Shown piece after piece: positions 53,501 through 64,000 of a DNA stretch of 64,000 bases. Within the stretch, counting starts at the first letter, position 1. Each line of letters starts with the position of its first letter. Below the pieces are notes generated by a model, which saw only the letters and a program-made list of their open reading frames with translations, was not told where the DNA came from and did not search any database. This stretch comes from Patagioenas fasciata (taxonomy: Eukaryota > Chordata > Aves > Columbiformes > Columbidae), in assembly GCF_037038585.1 (NCBI RefSeq), contig NC_092521.1:110200605-110264604 (forward strand). The letters are read 5' to 3'. The position numbers were made by a program, and so were the translations under genes.

Positions 53501-55748
53501 TTTAAACTTAAGTATCCTAAACAGCACAATGAAGTCATAGAAATAATGTTGATAAGTCTGCTAGATCATTAATACAGTTATTAAGAGGAGTAACCTGATA
53601 TTCTGAGTTAGAGGTTTTTGTAGCACCTAACAGGACAAGACTATATCTAGTTAAAATTAGTCCACCCTATTTCTCAGTTTCTAGGCTGAAAGTCTGCAGC
53701 ACAATGGTGAACACATTGCAAGCAAGGCTTAGGTGTCATTTTCAGTACCATCATCAACTGGAAAATAAAATTCCTAACCACAGTAGGGGTATAAATATGA
53801 TAGGAGGGTGCATTTTGCATTTTGTTAACATTCCCAAATGTTGTTCTGGCAACCATAGCCTTCATCAGTTTGCAAAATCATGCATCTGAGATTAACTTTT
53901 TCCACACAGCAACCCTAGAATTGTGTATTTTTTTAATTAAAAAAAAAAAATCAAAAGACAAGCAAAAAATAGTGGAAATGGGCAGTCTTAGGGTTAATGA
54001 GACCTCCTTCGTTGTATAATTTGGTCAGCAAAAGGGATGTCTAAGAAATAATGATCTTTGTGATTATGCTCCTTTGGGAAGCTCACCTATGAGCTAGACT
54101 TCTTCTCTAATTTATTTCCAACATTCTCAAACCCTGACAGATTCAACCACCTGCTAAACAAAATAAAAACTGCTAGAAAAACATCCCTCTGCTAGCACAT
54201 CAAAATAAGCCCTGTTTGTGACCATGTTTAGGTCTGAATTAGTGATGTGTTGCAATCCATCAGACAGAAACAAGAATCTTTTGTTACTGACAAGAACATT
54301 GGGCACACCATAAAAAGCTGCCTCATAATTGATTTTGTTAGGTTTTGGGTTTTTTTCTTAAAAGGCAGGAATAGCATTTGCTTTCAGTTCTGAAGTCCAG
54401 AGTTGTCAGACTTCAAAACCACACCACAGAACTACCACCTAGTTACCTTCTCATGTAACCACTCTTGACCCCCACGGATTTCCTTGAAGGCATGTGCTGA
54501 CTTTGGAGTAGCTGGGTAGTCTATTTTTTTTCATCAACAGTCTATTATCAGTAAATGCAGTTCGACCAGAACCAAAGCAGTAAGCAAATTCAAAGGAAAA
54601 AGAAAATGTCTATCACTGTTGGAAGTGGGGGGGGTGTTGTTTTCAATGGGTCGCTTCTGGTTTTATCCAAATCAGCTCTTGAAGGTTCTCATGAAAAACA
54701 GAAGACTATTTGTCTAAGAGACAGGTTTTTGTCTAAAAGACAGGGGTTTTGAGATTGATTTTAAAAAATCATAATGCAAAATCCTTTATTAAAATATTTT
54801 CGTACCCAATAAAACTATAAATACTAGAAAATAAAAACTTCTTTTCTTTGGAATGCACCTCAGAAAATGAATCTCAATAGCAACAGTGTTTTGGGGTTTT
54901 TGTAATAAGTTTTTTTTCCCCAAGGCACAAGCTCTCAGACTTAACAAATAAGACTGAAAGCCATTTAAAAAAAGGGAATGGATCAGGTAGGAACTGATAA
55001 AGCTTCCCACTTCTTTGACCTTGTAAACTTCACATCATAATGCATGACACAGCAGGAAGCTTTCCTAGAAGCAGTAGTATTTCCTTTACTGGCTGAAACC
55101 TAGTTTTTCACACTAATTACTGTTCATTTATTGAATGGAAAGCATGTGTTTTTAATTATGTTAGTTGAAATGTTGGCTGGTTGTGAAACCAAGTACTTGG
55201 AATTGGTCCATTTGAGCCATGTGAATCAGCAGTACTGTTTTATAGCTTTTGCATTTTTTCACTTCAGCATTTCAAACTGTGATGCTTGAACAGGAGAAAA
55301 TTTGGTAGAGAAAGATTAAAGGCTCCACCTAGTGGGTAAGAACTTTTTATTGAAAGAAGAAAAAAGAGGCAGGATTTTCACTTCATTTTATGCATGAAGA
55401 AATACTGCTTCAGATTTTGTTTCATTAATCTGCCATGTTGTTCTTAATTCTTGCCTTCTACAGAGCCATCATTTCATATGCAAAGCTGAAACACTAAGAA
55501 TTATTCTGGCAGTCTTGAGCAAGAAGCAATAAATAATACAAAATTAGTGAGTTTATACAGGAGAAGAGTTGATCCACAAAGTTCTTCCTCCCTCCTCTTC
55601 AAGCTTCAATATATAATAACCAAAAATGGATAATTTGTGCGTCAGCAAATATTTTAAACTATTTGAGGTTCTTTCCTACTTAAAACTGACTGGAAACATT
55701 CATGACTTGACCATAACACTTAACACAGTATTTTGGGAGTATCTGACA
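50523..55748. other. Non-coding stretch, no gene seen
   Basis: AT-rich sequence. The patch at 52,720-52,860 is dense in TAATTA-type homeodomain cores (TTAATTAATAATTAATTATC) and may be regulatory, but composition alone could produce it. A weak L3-like remnant is listed separately. Confidence 0.6.
51199..51290 (-). repeat. Possible ancient L3-type 3' end fragment, minus strand
   Basis: TATTAATAGCACCTGCCACTT followed by CCCTCAGAGTTGTAAGTAG and TTGATAAACATTATGCAAAC resembles the reverse complement of the L3 3' end, with its 'cell count'-like order of a CATAGCRCCT block then a TTTACAAACATTA block. The match is weak and rests on landmark order only. Confidence 0.4.
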
Positions 55749-56020
55749 ACCAACAGTAGGACAAGGGGTAATGGGTTCAAACTGAAACACAAGAGGTTCC
55801 ACTTAAATTTGAGAAGAAACTTCATCTCAGTGAGGGTGACAGAGCACTGGAACAGGCTGCCCAGGGAGGTTGTGGAGTCTCCTTCTCTGGAGACATTCAA
55901 AACCCACCTGGACACCTTCCTGTGTAACCTCATCTGGGTGTTCCTGCTCCAGTGGGAGGATTGGACCAGATGATCTTTCAAGGTCCCTTCCAAACCCTAA
56001 CATGCTGTGATTCTGTGATT
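55749..56020 (+). mobile_element. CR1 3'-end fragment, plus strand
   Basis: The plus strand reads the end of CR1 ORF2 (the [20 protein letters not shown] segment at about 55,850-55,910) followed by the short 3' UTR and a degenerate ATTCTGTG octamer end at about 56,008-56,018. The C-terminal motif is changed (CNLI for CDLT, with no stop there), and more substitutions are seen than in the 44.6/48.9-kb pair. It is therefore an older, inactive copy in the opposite orientation. Confidence 0.93.
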
Positions 56021-57885
56021 TTTTACACAGCAACGCCTGTATGTTACCTCACCTTCATTAAATTATCTGTTTACCTGCAAAGGGTGAAATCTGTGTTCTC
56101 TGGCAAGTTGGTCCAGCGCATCAGCTTCTGGCATGGCACAACCCCATCAGGCCCTGCTGTCTCTTCCAAAAGCAAGCACCAAAACTCAGGAGCCTGCCCA
56201 GCACTGTTGTGTGTCCGAAATCACCCTGGTAGAATCTAGTACCTTTATTTTTGGCACAGTACTTTTTTTTTTTTTTTTTCCCCTCTTTGCTGAACTTCTG
56301 CACTGCATTGCAGTTTCTTTCCAAACTCTTGGGAGATTCAAATGGCAGGACTCTCCAATTTAATGCAGTGATGAAACTCGGGTGTTATTCTCTCATTCCA
56401 ACCAAACATGACCAGCAGCTGAAACCTTCTCTTCAGGGAGTGGGAGCAGGAACAAGTAGCATCAAGAGCAGATTTGGCAGAAGAGACGCTGAACCACATT
56501 GTAGGTCCTGCTTTTTGTCAGACTCTCATTTTCAAATCATAAAACCTGGCAAGAGCAATTCTGCCTGTGCAACTTCGAGCAATGGGTAGACAGTGTAGCA
56601 TGCCTTGTAATAACACATTATCGCACCCAGGTTTACTATAGCCCATGTTCATATCCACAGTTGGAATATTTGTCACCTGTGCAAATCACAAAATAGAGCT
56701 TAATATGTTGTTTTGCATACCTCTGGGTCACAGGGACATCTCCATTTGCAGTGGGCTGCTTGATAGCAAAGCCAGAGGATTCTTTGTTCAGTATTAAAGC
56801 ATGATTTGGCAATTCTGACAGGCCACACAGACTTGCTGATCTTCCTGAACAATTCCTCCCAGCTTCAGCTCTCCTTGTATCCTTCATGGAAATGCAATTC
56901 TCAGTGGCACCAACAAGTAAGAGCAGTCATTTGGCTTGTTTTACAGACTAAACCTACAGATAGACTTAGTTCAGAGACTTAGTTCAGAGTTCTTACTCTG
57001 AACCTTTATATGAGCAAGGACTAGTACAGAATTGACTAGTCTGAGTGGCTTTGGGGAAGTTCATGTTTTCAAAATGCAAGCAATGCTATCTCCAAAACAG
57101 AGGAAATGGAAAATAAAAGTTAAGCTGCTTTTTTTTTTTTTGCTTGGGGATAGCTTCTGTCTTTGGTCTCAGCTTGTAGGAAGTCTATGTAGCCCTTAAA
57201 ACATGTCAGCTAAACTAATACAGGATGGTTGTTTAAAACTTCATGGATATTTCAAAATCATTATTACAAGTGCACTGTTATAGCTGTGTTAAACTCTCCA
57301 AAAATTGACGTGAGCTATTTGCTAAAGTCATGCCACTTGGTTTCTAATGCAGGTGGACACCTACCTCACTAGGCATGCAACAGAAGAAAAAATGAAAGTC
57401 ACTTCAAAGCAGAAATTGTTAAATAATACCACTTTTAACTGCTGGCCTTTGCTCTAGAACTGTTCACATTTTAAGGGATTATAGGCTTGCTGCTGAGCTA
57501 AAGCAAATCCCATGCTTGGAACTACAGTAAGACCCTTTGCCTCATTTTACTTTAAATACCTTTTCCAGCACTGGTACTTGAGCTGATGCTAATGAAAGAC
57601 AAATTGTCAGATGTGAAACTCTGGGGACCTCTGCTTTTGTAATAATCTGCTGTAAACTCAAAATGCTAATTTGGGGATTAAGTATTTACTCCCTCAACAG
57701 GTCATCAGAGAGTCTCATACAAGCCTTCTAATTAATATTTAACATAACTATTTTAGATGTTGTCTGGGTTGGATTTACTCAGCTATTTTTTTCCTTCTTT
57801 ACAGGAGCAGCAGTGTTTACAGCAATAAATGCACATCAATGCATTTGTTTCAAGAGTACCACTAAGTCTCTTTTTTTTCCTATAG
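56021..57885. other. Probable intron or flank upstream of the terminal exon
   Basis: No coding segment is recognised. It contains a T19-type run near 56,261-56,279 and a T13 run near 57,130. A second acceptor-like TTCTTTACAG ends at 57,803, but the frame entered there stops quickly, so I favour the 57,885 acceptor. Confidence 0.5.
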
Positions 57886-58155
57886 CTAACCAGGTGCTGA
57901 AGTTTGGAACACTTGTCAGTACTTCCAACACCTACGACAACTCCGGGATTGTGACCATTGAGACAGACAAGCCTTTGCTGTGGACAATGGCTGTCAAAAG
58001 ATGAGCTACAGCTGCCTTTTCTGATCTGACTCAGCTTGAATTACTGCAAAATTTCACTGAATTAAGACAGTAAAGCTGCTACGAAAGACATAAACAGGCA
58101 CTTATTTTATGTACTGGATGGAAAACAAGTCTGAAATAAAAGTCATTTGAGATCA
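57886..58155 (+). CDS. Unidentified 3'-terminal coding exon (39 codons, stop, 3' UTR)
   Basis: A pyrimidine tract (CTCTTTTTTTTCC) and TATAG acceptor end at 57885. The exon opens with two bases of a split codon, then 37 further codons beginning [10 protein letters not shown] and ending W-T-M-A-V-K-R, then TGA at 58002-58004. Third positions are richer in G and C than the AT-rich surroundings, and the predicted alternation of small, polar and hydrophobic residues suggests a beta-rich C-terminus. AATAAA follows at 58135-58140. I do not recognise the protein. Its position, tail-to-tail with SEC61G, matches where VSTM2A sits in other vertebrates, so it may be an alternative last exon of that gene. 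I found no other exon of it in the 57 kb upstream, so any partner exon is very distant or was missed. Confidence 0.55.
58135..58140 (+). terminator. Poly(A) signal AATAAA of the unidentified terminal exon
   Basis: A canonical AATAAA lies 131 bases after the TGA of the plus-strand exon. It lies about 1.4 kb before the SEC61G poly(A) signal on the opposite strand, so the two transcription units appear to converge without overlapping. Confidence 0.6.
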
Positions 58156-59183
58156 AATCAAGATTAGCAGCAATAATTTAGTACTTCATTCTGGTACCTC
58201 ACCCTACTTAATCAGAAGACACATGAGCTGCCACCCAATACAATCACAAACAAAAGAATGTGAAGAAACTGCTACTGCTTATCCGGTTACTTCAGACAAT
58301 TTTTACAAAGTATGATTTTCCAATACTGAACTATTTTTTCCCCTTTTGCCTAAAGGAAATACAGTACACAGTTGCAAGTAATGTAACTGTATTGAAAGAT
58401 GATAGCACTAAGAGCAGTTAATCTCATTTTTCTGTCCTGGTTTGTGACATATGTAGGTGCTAGTGAAGACTTCTCAAAAAGAGTAATAATTGAACTTTTC
58501 TACTTATGAAGGAAGTTTGTGTACTGAAGAAGCTTCAGTCTTGCTGTAATACCAATATCAGATTTCCCAGTAGTAAGTGCTTTTAAAGTCTATAAAAGAA
58601 GTAGCATTGTAACATCTGCAAATATGAAATGCTCACAATAAGCTTTTTGGAGTGAAATCTAAATTTTTTAATTTCAATCTGAGAAGGAAGACAAGAGCTT
58701 TTGCAGGCTTAGTTTTTAAAAACTGAAATATTCAACCATTAGTGATAGAAACTTCCACATCAACAAATGCAGAGCCCTTTATGATTCTACATGCAGTTGT
58801 CTTACAGAACCAGTATCCAAAACAGGTCCTATCCAACAGTGGATCAACAAGTTGTTGATTCACTGAAGGACTGCTTAGTATCTCTGACAACTAAATTAAC
58901 CTCAAACCATGCATTTTAGTAACCAAGTTCAGCTTTCTTAAGTATGCCATCAGAATAAGGACTGGCAATACAAGCTCTTTGTTTGATAGAGTTTTTTTCC
59001 AGTCAAGTACATAGTATAACCTAACAGGACTTCCAAATTCAGAAAGGAATTAGGGGTAATGATGGCGATTTCAGAAATTAATGACAAGAATTCCAGTTGA
59101 CAGTCTTTAAAATCACCACTTGAGAGGATACGGTAATGCTGTTTTCTTGCTGCCTACCTTTGCTGGAACAATGCTGTTTACTC

Positions 59184-59366
59184 AGCAGTAGTTAAGCATT
59201 GGAACAGCTTCTGAAGAGTGGCTGTGCAGCTGTCACCCCTGGAGGTTTTTAATACTCGACAGGACAAAGCCCTAAGCAACCTCGTCAGAATGCAGCACTG
59301 ACCCAGCTTTGAGCAGAAGGTTGGACTAAGAACCTCCCAAGGTTCCTTCCTACCTGAATGATCTTA
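59184..59366 (+). mobile_element. Ancient CR1 3'-end fragment between the convergent transcription units
   Basis: Diverged CR1 3' sequence is recognisable by the order GGAACAGCTTCTGAAGAG, CCTGGAGGTTTTTAATACTC, AAAGCCCTAAGCAACCT, TTGAGCAGAAGGTTGGACTA and AGGTTCCTTCCTACCTGAAT. The usual octamer tail has become a TTA-rich tract (59363-59381). Divergence is much greater than in the other copies. It lies in the 1.4-kb gap between the two poly(A) signals. Confidence 0.8.
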
Positions 59367-59383
59367 TTATTATATTATTATTT

Positions 59384-59468
59384 GAAAGAACAAAACAAAC
59401 CAACCAAACAAAAAATCCCACAACACACGCCACCACCACACTTACTACCACCAAGAAAAAAAAAAAAC
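59384..59468. repeat. A/C-rich tract next to the SEC61G 3' end
   Basis: ACAAAACAAACCAACCAAAC leads into CCACCACCACAC and ends in A12. It follows the ancient CR1 end at 59366. Read as minus-strand RNA it would be G/U-rich, just downstream of the SEC61G poly(A) signal. Confidence 0.85.
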
Positions 59469-59548
59469 CTGTAATGTAGGCAAGTCTGATCACATATTCT
59501 TTAAAATATGACTAAAATGACAATGTTGGAAAACTCAAACTGAGCTTG

Positions 59549-59554
59549 TTTAAT
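59549..59554 (-). terminator. SEC61G: SEC61G poly(A) signal ATTAAA
   Basis: The minus strand reads ATTAAA 73 bases past the SEC61G stop codon, implying a very short 3' UTR. About 80-165 bp further downstream the minus strand is almost pure G/T (plus-strand A/C tract at 59384-59468), which resembles a G/U-rich downstream element. No AATAAA is closer. Confidence 0.6.
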
Positions 59555-59626
59555 AGCAAACAAGTTACAAAGCTGTGAAGTCTTTAGAGCAAGCGTCACA
59601 AACATCTTGGTCTTCATAATGAATAT

Positions 59627-61762
<2,136 letters not shown>

Positions 61763-61886
61763 TTAGTAATGGTGGTGCCACATACATACTAAAATTTAAT
61801 TTTTTAATTACGAAAGTAGAAGGAGCACTATAAAAATTTGCAATGACTTAACTTAAAATGACTTTTCCTATCTAATTAGACTTCAA

Positions 61887-61960
61887 AATATACTTTCACT
61901 TTGCAGAAAATAAAGACACTGTCAATATACTTCCACTTTGCAGAAAATAAACATACTGTC
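61887..61960. repeat. 37-bp tandem duplication in SEC61G intron 1
   Basis: Two copies (61887-61923 and 61924-61960) of a unit starting AATATACTT and ending ACTGTC differ at only three positions (T/C, G/C and C/T). It is a recent short tandem duplication, and it leaves the acceptor of coding exon 1 at 61745 untouched. Confidence 0.93.
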
Positions 61961-62316
61961 AATAAATGAACATGATGACCAACCATATCTACAAAAAGTA
62001 TGAAAAGTTATGCCTATCAGCATAGGAGAGGAAAACAACAGCTCCATCACAGCTTGTTTTCAGCTTATGTCCTACACTTGCTTTTTGAGAAAACTACTGA
62101 AGATACACAAATAGACAAAAGTCACCCATTTCAATAAATCCCTAAGCCAAAAGCCGGTGAGCACTGACAGAAATACCACGGCCTGGTTGTATTCTCAGAA
62201 CAAGCATCTGCCAGCTTCACTCCCCAACCAGGACACCGGCTTATATGGATCCGCGGTCACAAAGCAGCACAGACCCCCTGATAGGAGGGCCCTCCACATC
62301 AGCCCCTCTCCTGTCC

Positions 62317-62385
62317 CCCTCATGAAGCGTCCCCGACGCTCCCCTCCCGTTCCCCTCATGAAGCGTCCCCGACGCTCCCCTCCCG
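62317..62385. repeat. 36-bp tandem repeat in the SEC61G CpG island
   Basis: The unit starting CCCTCATGAAGCGTCC recurs at 62317 and 62353 with a 36-bp period, nearly two copies and almost identical. Each copy contains GCGTCCCCGACGC, itself an inverted pair (GCGTC...GACGC). It lies in intron 1, about 150-215 bp downstream of the inferred donor. Confidence 0.93.
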
Positions 62386-62580
62386 CCACCGAGGCCGGGG
62401 AGACCCGCACATCTCAGCTCCCCAACCCCAGAACGTGTTAACACGCAACACCGGCCCACGGCCTCGCTCCCAACGGAGCCTCGGCCCCCGAACCTTCCCC
62501 TCAGTTCCCAGCCCCCGCCATGCGGCCCTCACCGCTCGCACTGCCGGGCGAAGGCCACGTCGCACAGCGGCAGAAGGTAG

Positions 62581-62588
62581 TGACGTCA
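62581..62588. promoter_or_regulatory. CRE palindrome TGACGTCA (CREB/ATF site)
   Basis: A perfect 8-bp cAMP response element lies roughly 10-50 bp upstream of the inferred SEC61G start. CRE/ATF sites near the start of CpG-island promoters are commonly functional. Binding by CREB or ATF factors is inferred from the motif only. Confidence 0.7.
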
Positions 62589-62942
62589 CCACGCCGTGCG
62601 CGCCGCGCCGCCCCACCCCTTCCCGCCTGAACAGGGCGGGCTTAGTTTAAAGAAGGAAAAGGAGGATTTTGGACGTGACTGTGAGGGGTCGGGGATTCCG
62701 GGGCTTGGGTGAGAGCCTCTCCTGCCTCAGGGTTTCCCGCCCGTGAGATAGGTGAGGGCAGCTGAGCTGGTTGATGAGCCCGGAGTTTACTCGGGCGGCG
62801 TTTCTGTGGGTGTTGGGCCACGAATTTGCCTTTCCGTGAGGTTGTAGCAAGGAGATCCAAGAGGCCTGTAGTGGGAAATGAAGCGAGGACGGTGCCGGTA
62901 TGCCTGTAACAAATGCTGTTCGATGAAGGGAGGAGGAGAGGG

Positions 62943-63131
62943 AAAAAAAAAAAAACGAAACAACAACAAAACAGACACCAAAAACGCACACACACAAAAA
63001 AAACCCCAAACCAACAAAAATCAACAAACAAAAAAATAAAAAAAAAAACCCACCACCCCAAAAAAAAACCACACAAAAACCACAAACCCAAAACAACAAC
63101 AAAAAAAGCCACAAAACAAACAAACCCCACA
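62943..63131. repeat. A/C-only low-complexity tract upstream of SEC61G
   Basis: About 190 bp of the plus strand consist almost entirely of A and C (AACAACAAAACAG, CACACACA, AAAACCACAC), with a handful of G and T. It starts about 300 bp upstream of the CpG island edge. The long minus-strand frames over it (161-162 codons, rich in F, C, V and W) are composition artefacts. Confidence 0.92.
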
Positions 63132-64000
63132 CTTGTTCAGACTGTATTGCCTGTGAGTCAGATATGTGTTGATTTGTAGGAGTGTTGAAGCCAATGCGAG
63201 CTGCAGTTGGTCGCTCGTGGAAACAGGGACTCCCGTGGCTTTTTTTTTTTTGTATAGAGGAGTATGCTAATGCAGTGCTTAAAAGAAGGAAAGCTTTTTA
63301 CATCTGAACACCATAGGCGTAATGTAGAACGCTTCCTTCCTTGCATGAGGGGGGTAAAAAAGGCTATGACTGCCTAAAGTGAGCCCTTTCTTGCTGTTCT
63401 TGAGAGGAAAATCAGATCATGTAACAGGTAAGGGAAGAACAGTGATAACATTTAGTGATTTTTGTCCTTAATTTGGTTTTGATATTATTAATTTCAGACT
63501 AGAACTGTGTTCCTAGCCGTCTGCCACCTTTGAGTGTATATTGTGTACTCAAAGCTTATTAATTATTCCTCAGTCAGTCTATGGGGCTTTTGCAGCCAGA
63601 TTAGGCAAACACTTTGTTGATCTCAACTCACTACTGGATTTACCATCACACCACAGCAGGAGGTTGCTGGATACCACATGGATTTTTTGATAGCCACTTT
63701 CATTGCCTTTGCCCACAGGGCAGGTCCCTTAGTATTATTGATCTTCAATATGAGCTTTCTCTTTGGCTATGGAGGGTTATTGCCTTGGGCTCCTCTACAA
63801 GTTTCTCTGAAGGCCTGGCTTTGAATGTGATTTTGCTTTGAATCAGACCTCATCTAGTTCTGTGCCTCCAACAGGGCTGTAATTTTGGTGGCCAAATTCT
63901 GCTGGACCTCTTCCATTGGCACACCAGCATGGAAAGATCACAGTGACCATTAGGCCTCCCACGACAGATCTGCATATCATTTGCCTCCTGTTTTTGAGGC
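63132..64000. other. Non-coding DNA upstream of SEC61G, no gene seen
   Basis: AT-balanced sequence past the A/C tract with one T11 run at about 63,241-63,251. In other vertebrates EGFR lies on this side, but no EGFR exon is visible within the window. Confidence 0.6.

Larger units (their letters stand above)
62310..62650 (-). promoter_or_regulatory. SEC61G: CpG-island promoter of SEC61G
   Basis: This stretch is abruptly GC-rich and CpG-dense compared with the AT-rich surroundings, and it covers the inferred first exon. There is no obvious TATA box, which fits a housekeeping gene. A perfect CRE lies near the inferred start. The island could also drive a divergent plus-strand transcript toward 63 kb, but I see no exon supporting that. 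Confidence 0.8.

Noticed and set aside
57813-57885. Extending the 57.9-kb frame upstream to the ATG at 57,813
   Set aside because: The upstream residues are coded by the pyrimidine tract and acceptor of an intron; the exon boundary at 57,886 explains the sequence better than an intronless 63-codon gene.
62642-63132. Two 161-162-codon frames on the minus strand
   Set aside because: Their first halves are F/C/V/W-rich translations of the A/C-only tract in two frames; no domain, splice or start context supports them.
63132-64000. Search for EGFR exons at the right end
   Set aside because: Expected from vertebrate gene order, but no signal-peptide, receptor-domain or kinase coding segment is present in this window.

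Overview
The window is ordinary vertebrate nuclear DNA, AT-rich and almost entirely non-coding, and its repeats point to a bird. It carries several CR1 retrotransposon copies with the octamer 3' ends typical of avian CR1, a solo retroviral LTR that I recall as a type seen in birds, and worn amniote-wide MIR/L3-type fragments. There is no bacterial-style gene packing, no operon and no CRISPR array.

The one gene I can identify firmly is SEC61G, the gamma subunit of the ER protein-conducting channel. It lies on the minus strand at about 59.55-62.58 kb. All 68 codons can be read across three coding exons with correct splice sites, preceded by a non-coding first exon inside a CpG island that carries a perfect CRE palindrome. 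Pointing toward it on the plus strand is a terminal-exon-like segment at 57,886-58,155: a strong acceptor, 39 codons, a stop and an AATAAA. I do not recognise its protein. In other vertebrates VSTM2A lies tail-to-tail with SEC61G, with EGFR beyond, so the segment may be an (alternative) last exon of a VSTM2A-like gene. That is inference from position only.

Layout: 1-30 kb is intergenic or intronic DNA with one CR1 tail (5.3 kb), ancient SINE/LINE fragments (9.4, 14.6, 16.2 kb), a long AT microsatellite (15.5 kb) and several G/T-only tracts. A 1.07-kb solo LTR with an imperfect 5-bp target duplication sits at 30.4-31.5 kb. 31.5-44.6 kb holds nothing assignable. Two nearly identical, same-strand CR1 insertions sit at 44.6-45.1 and 48.9-50.5 kb; the second keeps an open reading frame covering the reverse transcriptase and C-terminus. 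Between them is a compositionally distinctive non-repeat block (45.6-46.0 kb) that looks like a regulatory-element candidate. Further CR1 tails lie at 55.75-56.02 and 59.18-59.37 kb. The right end holds the SEC61G promoter and a long A/C-only tract.

I did not find a new biological system. The points most worth following up are the unidentified terminal exon, the intact CR1 reverse transcriptase frame and near-identical CR1 pair, the internally reiterated LTR, and the strand-asymmetric tracts flanking SEC61G.
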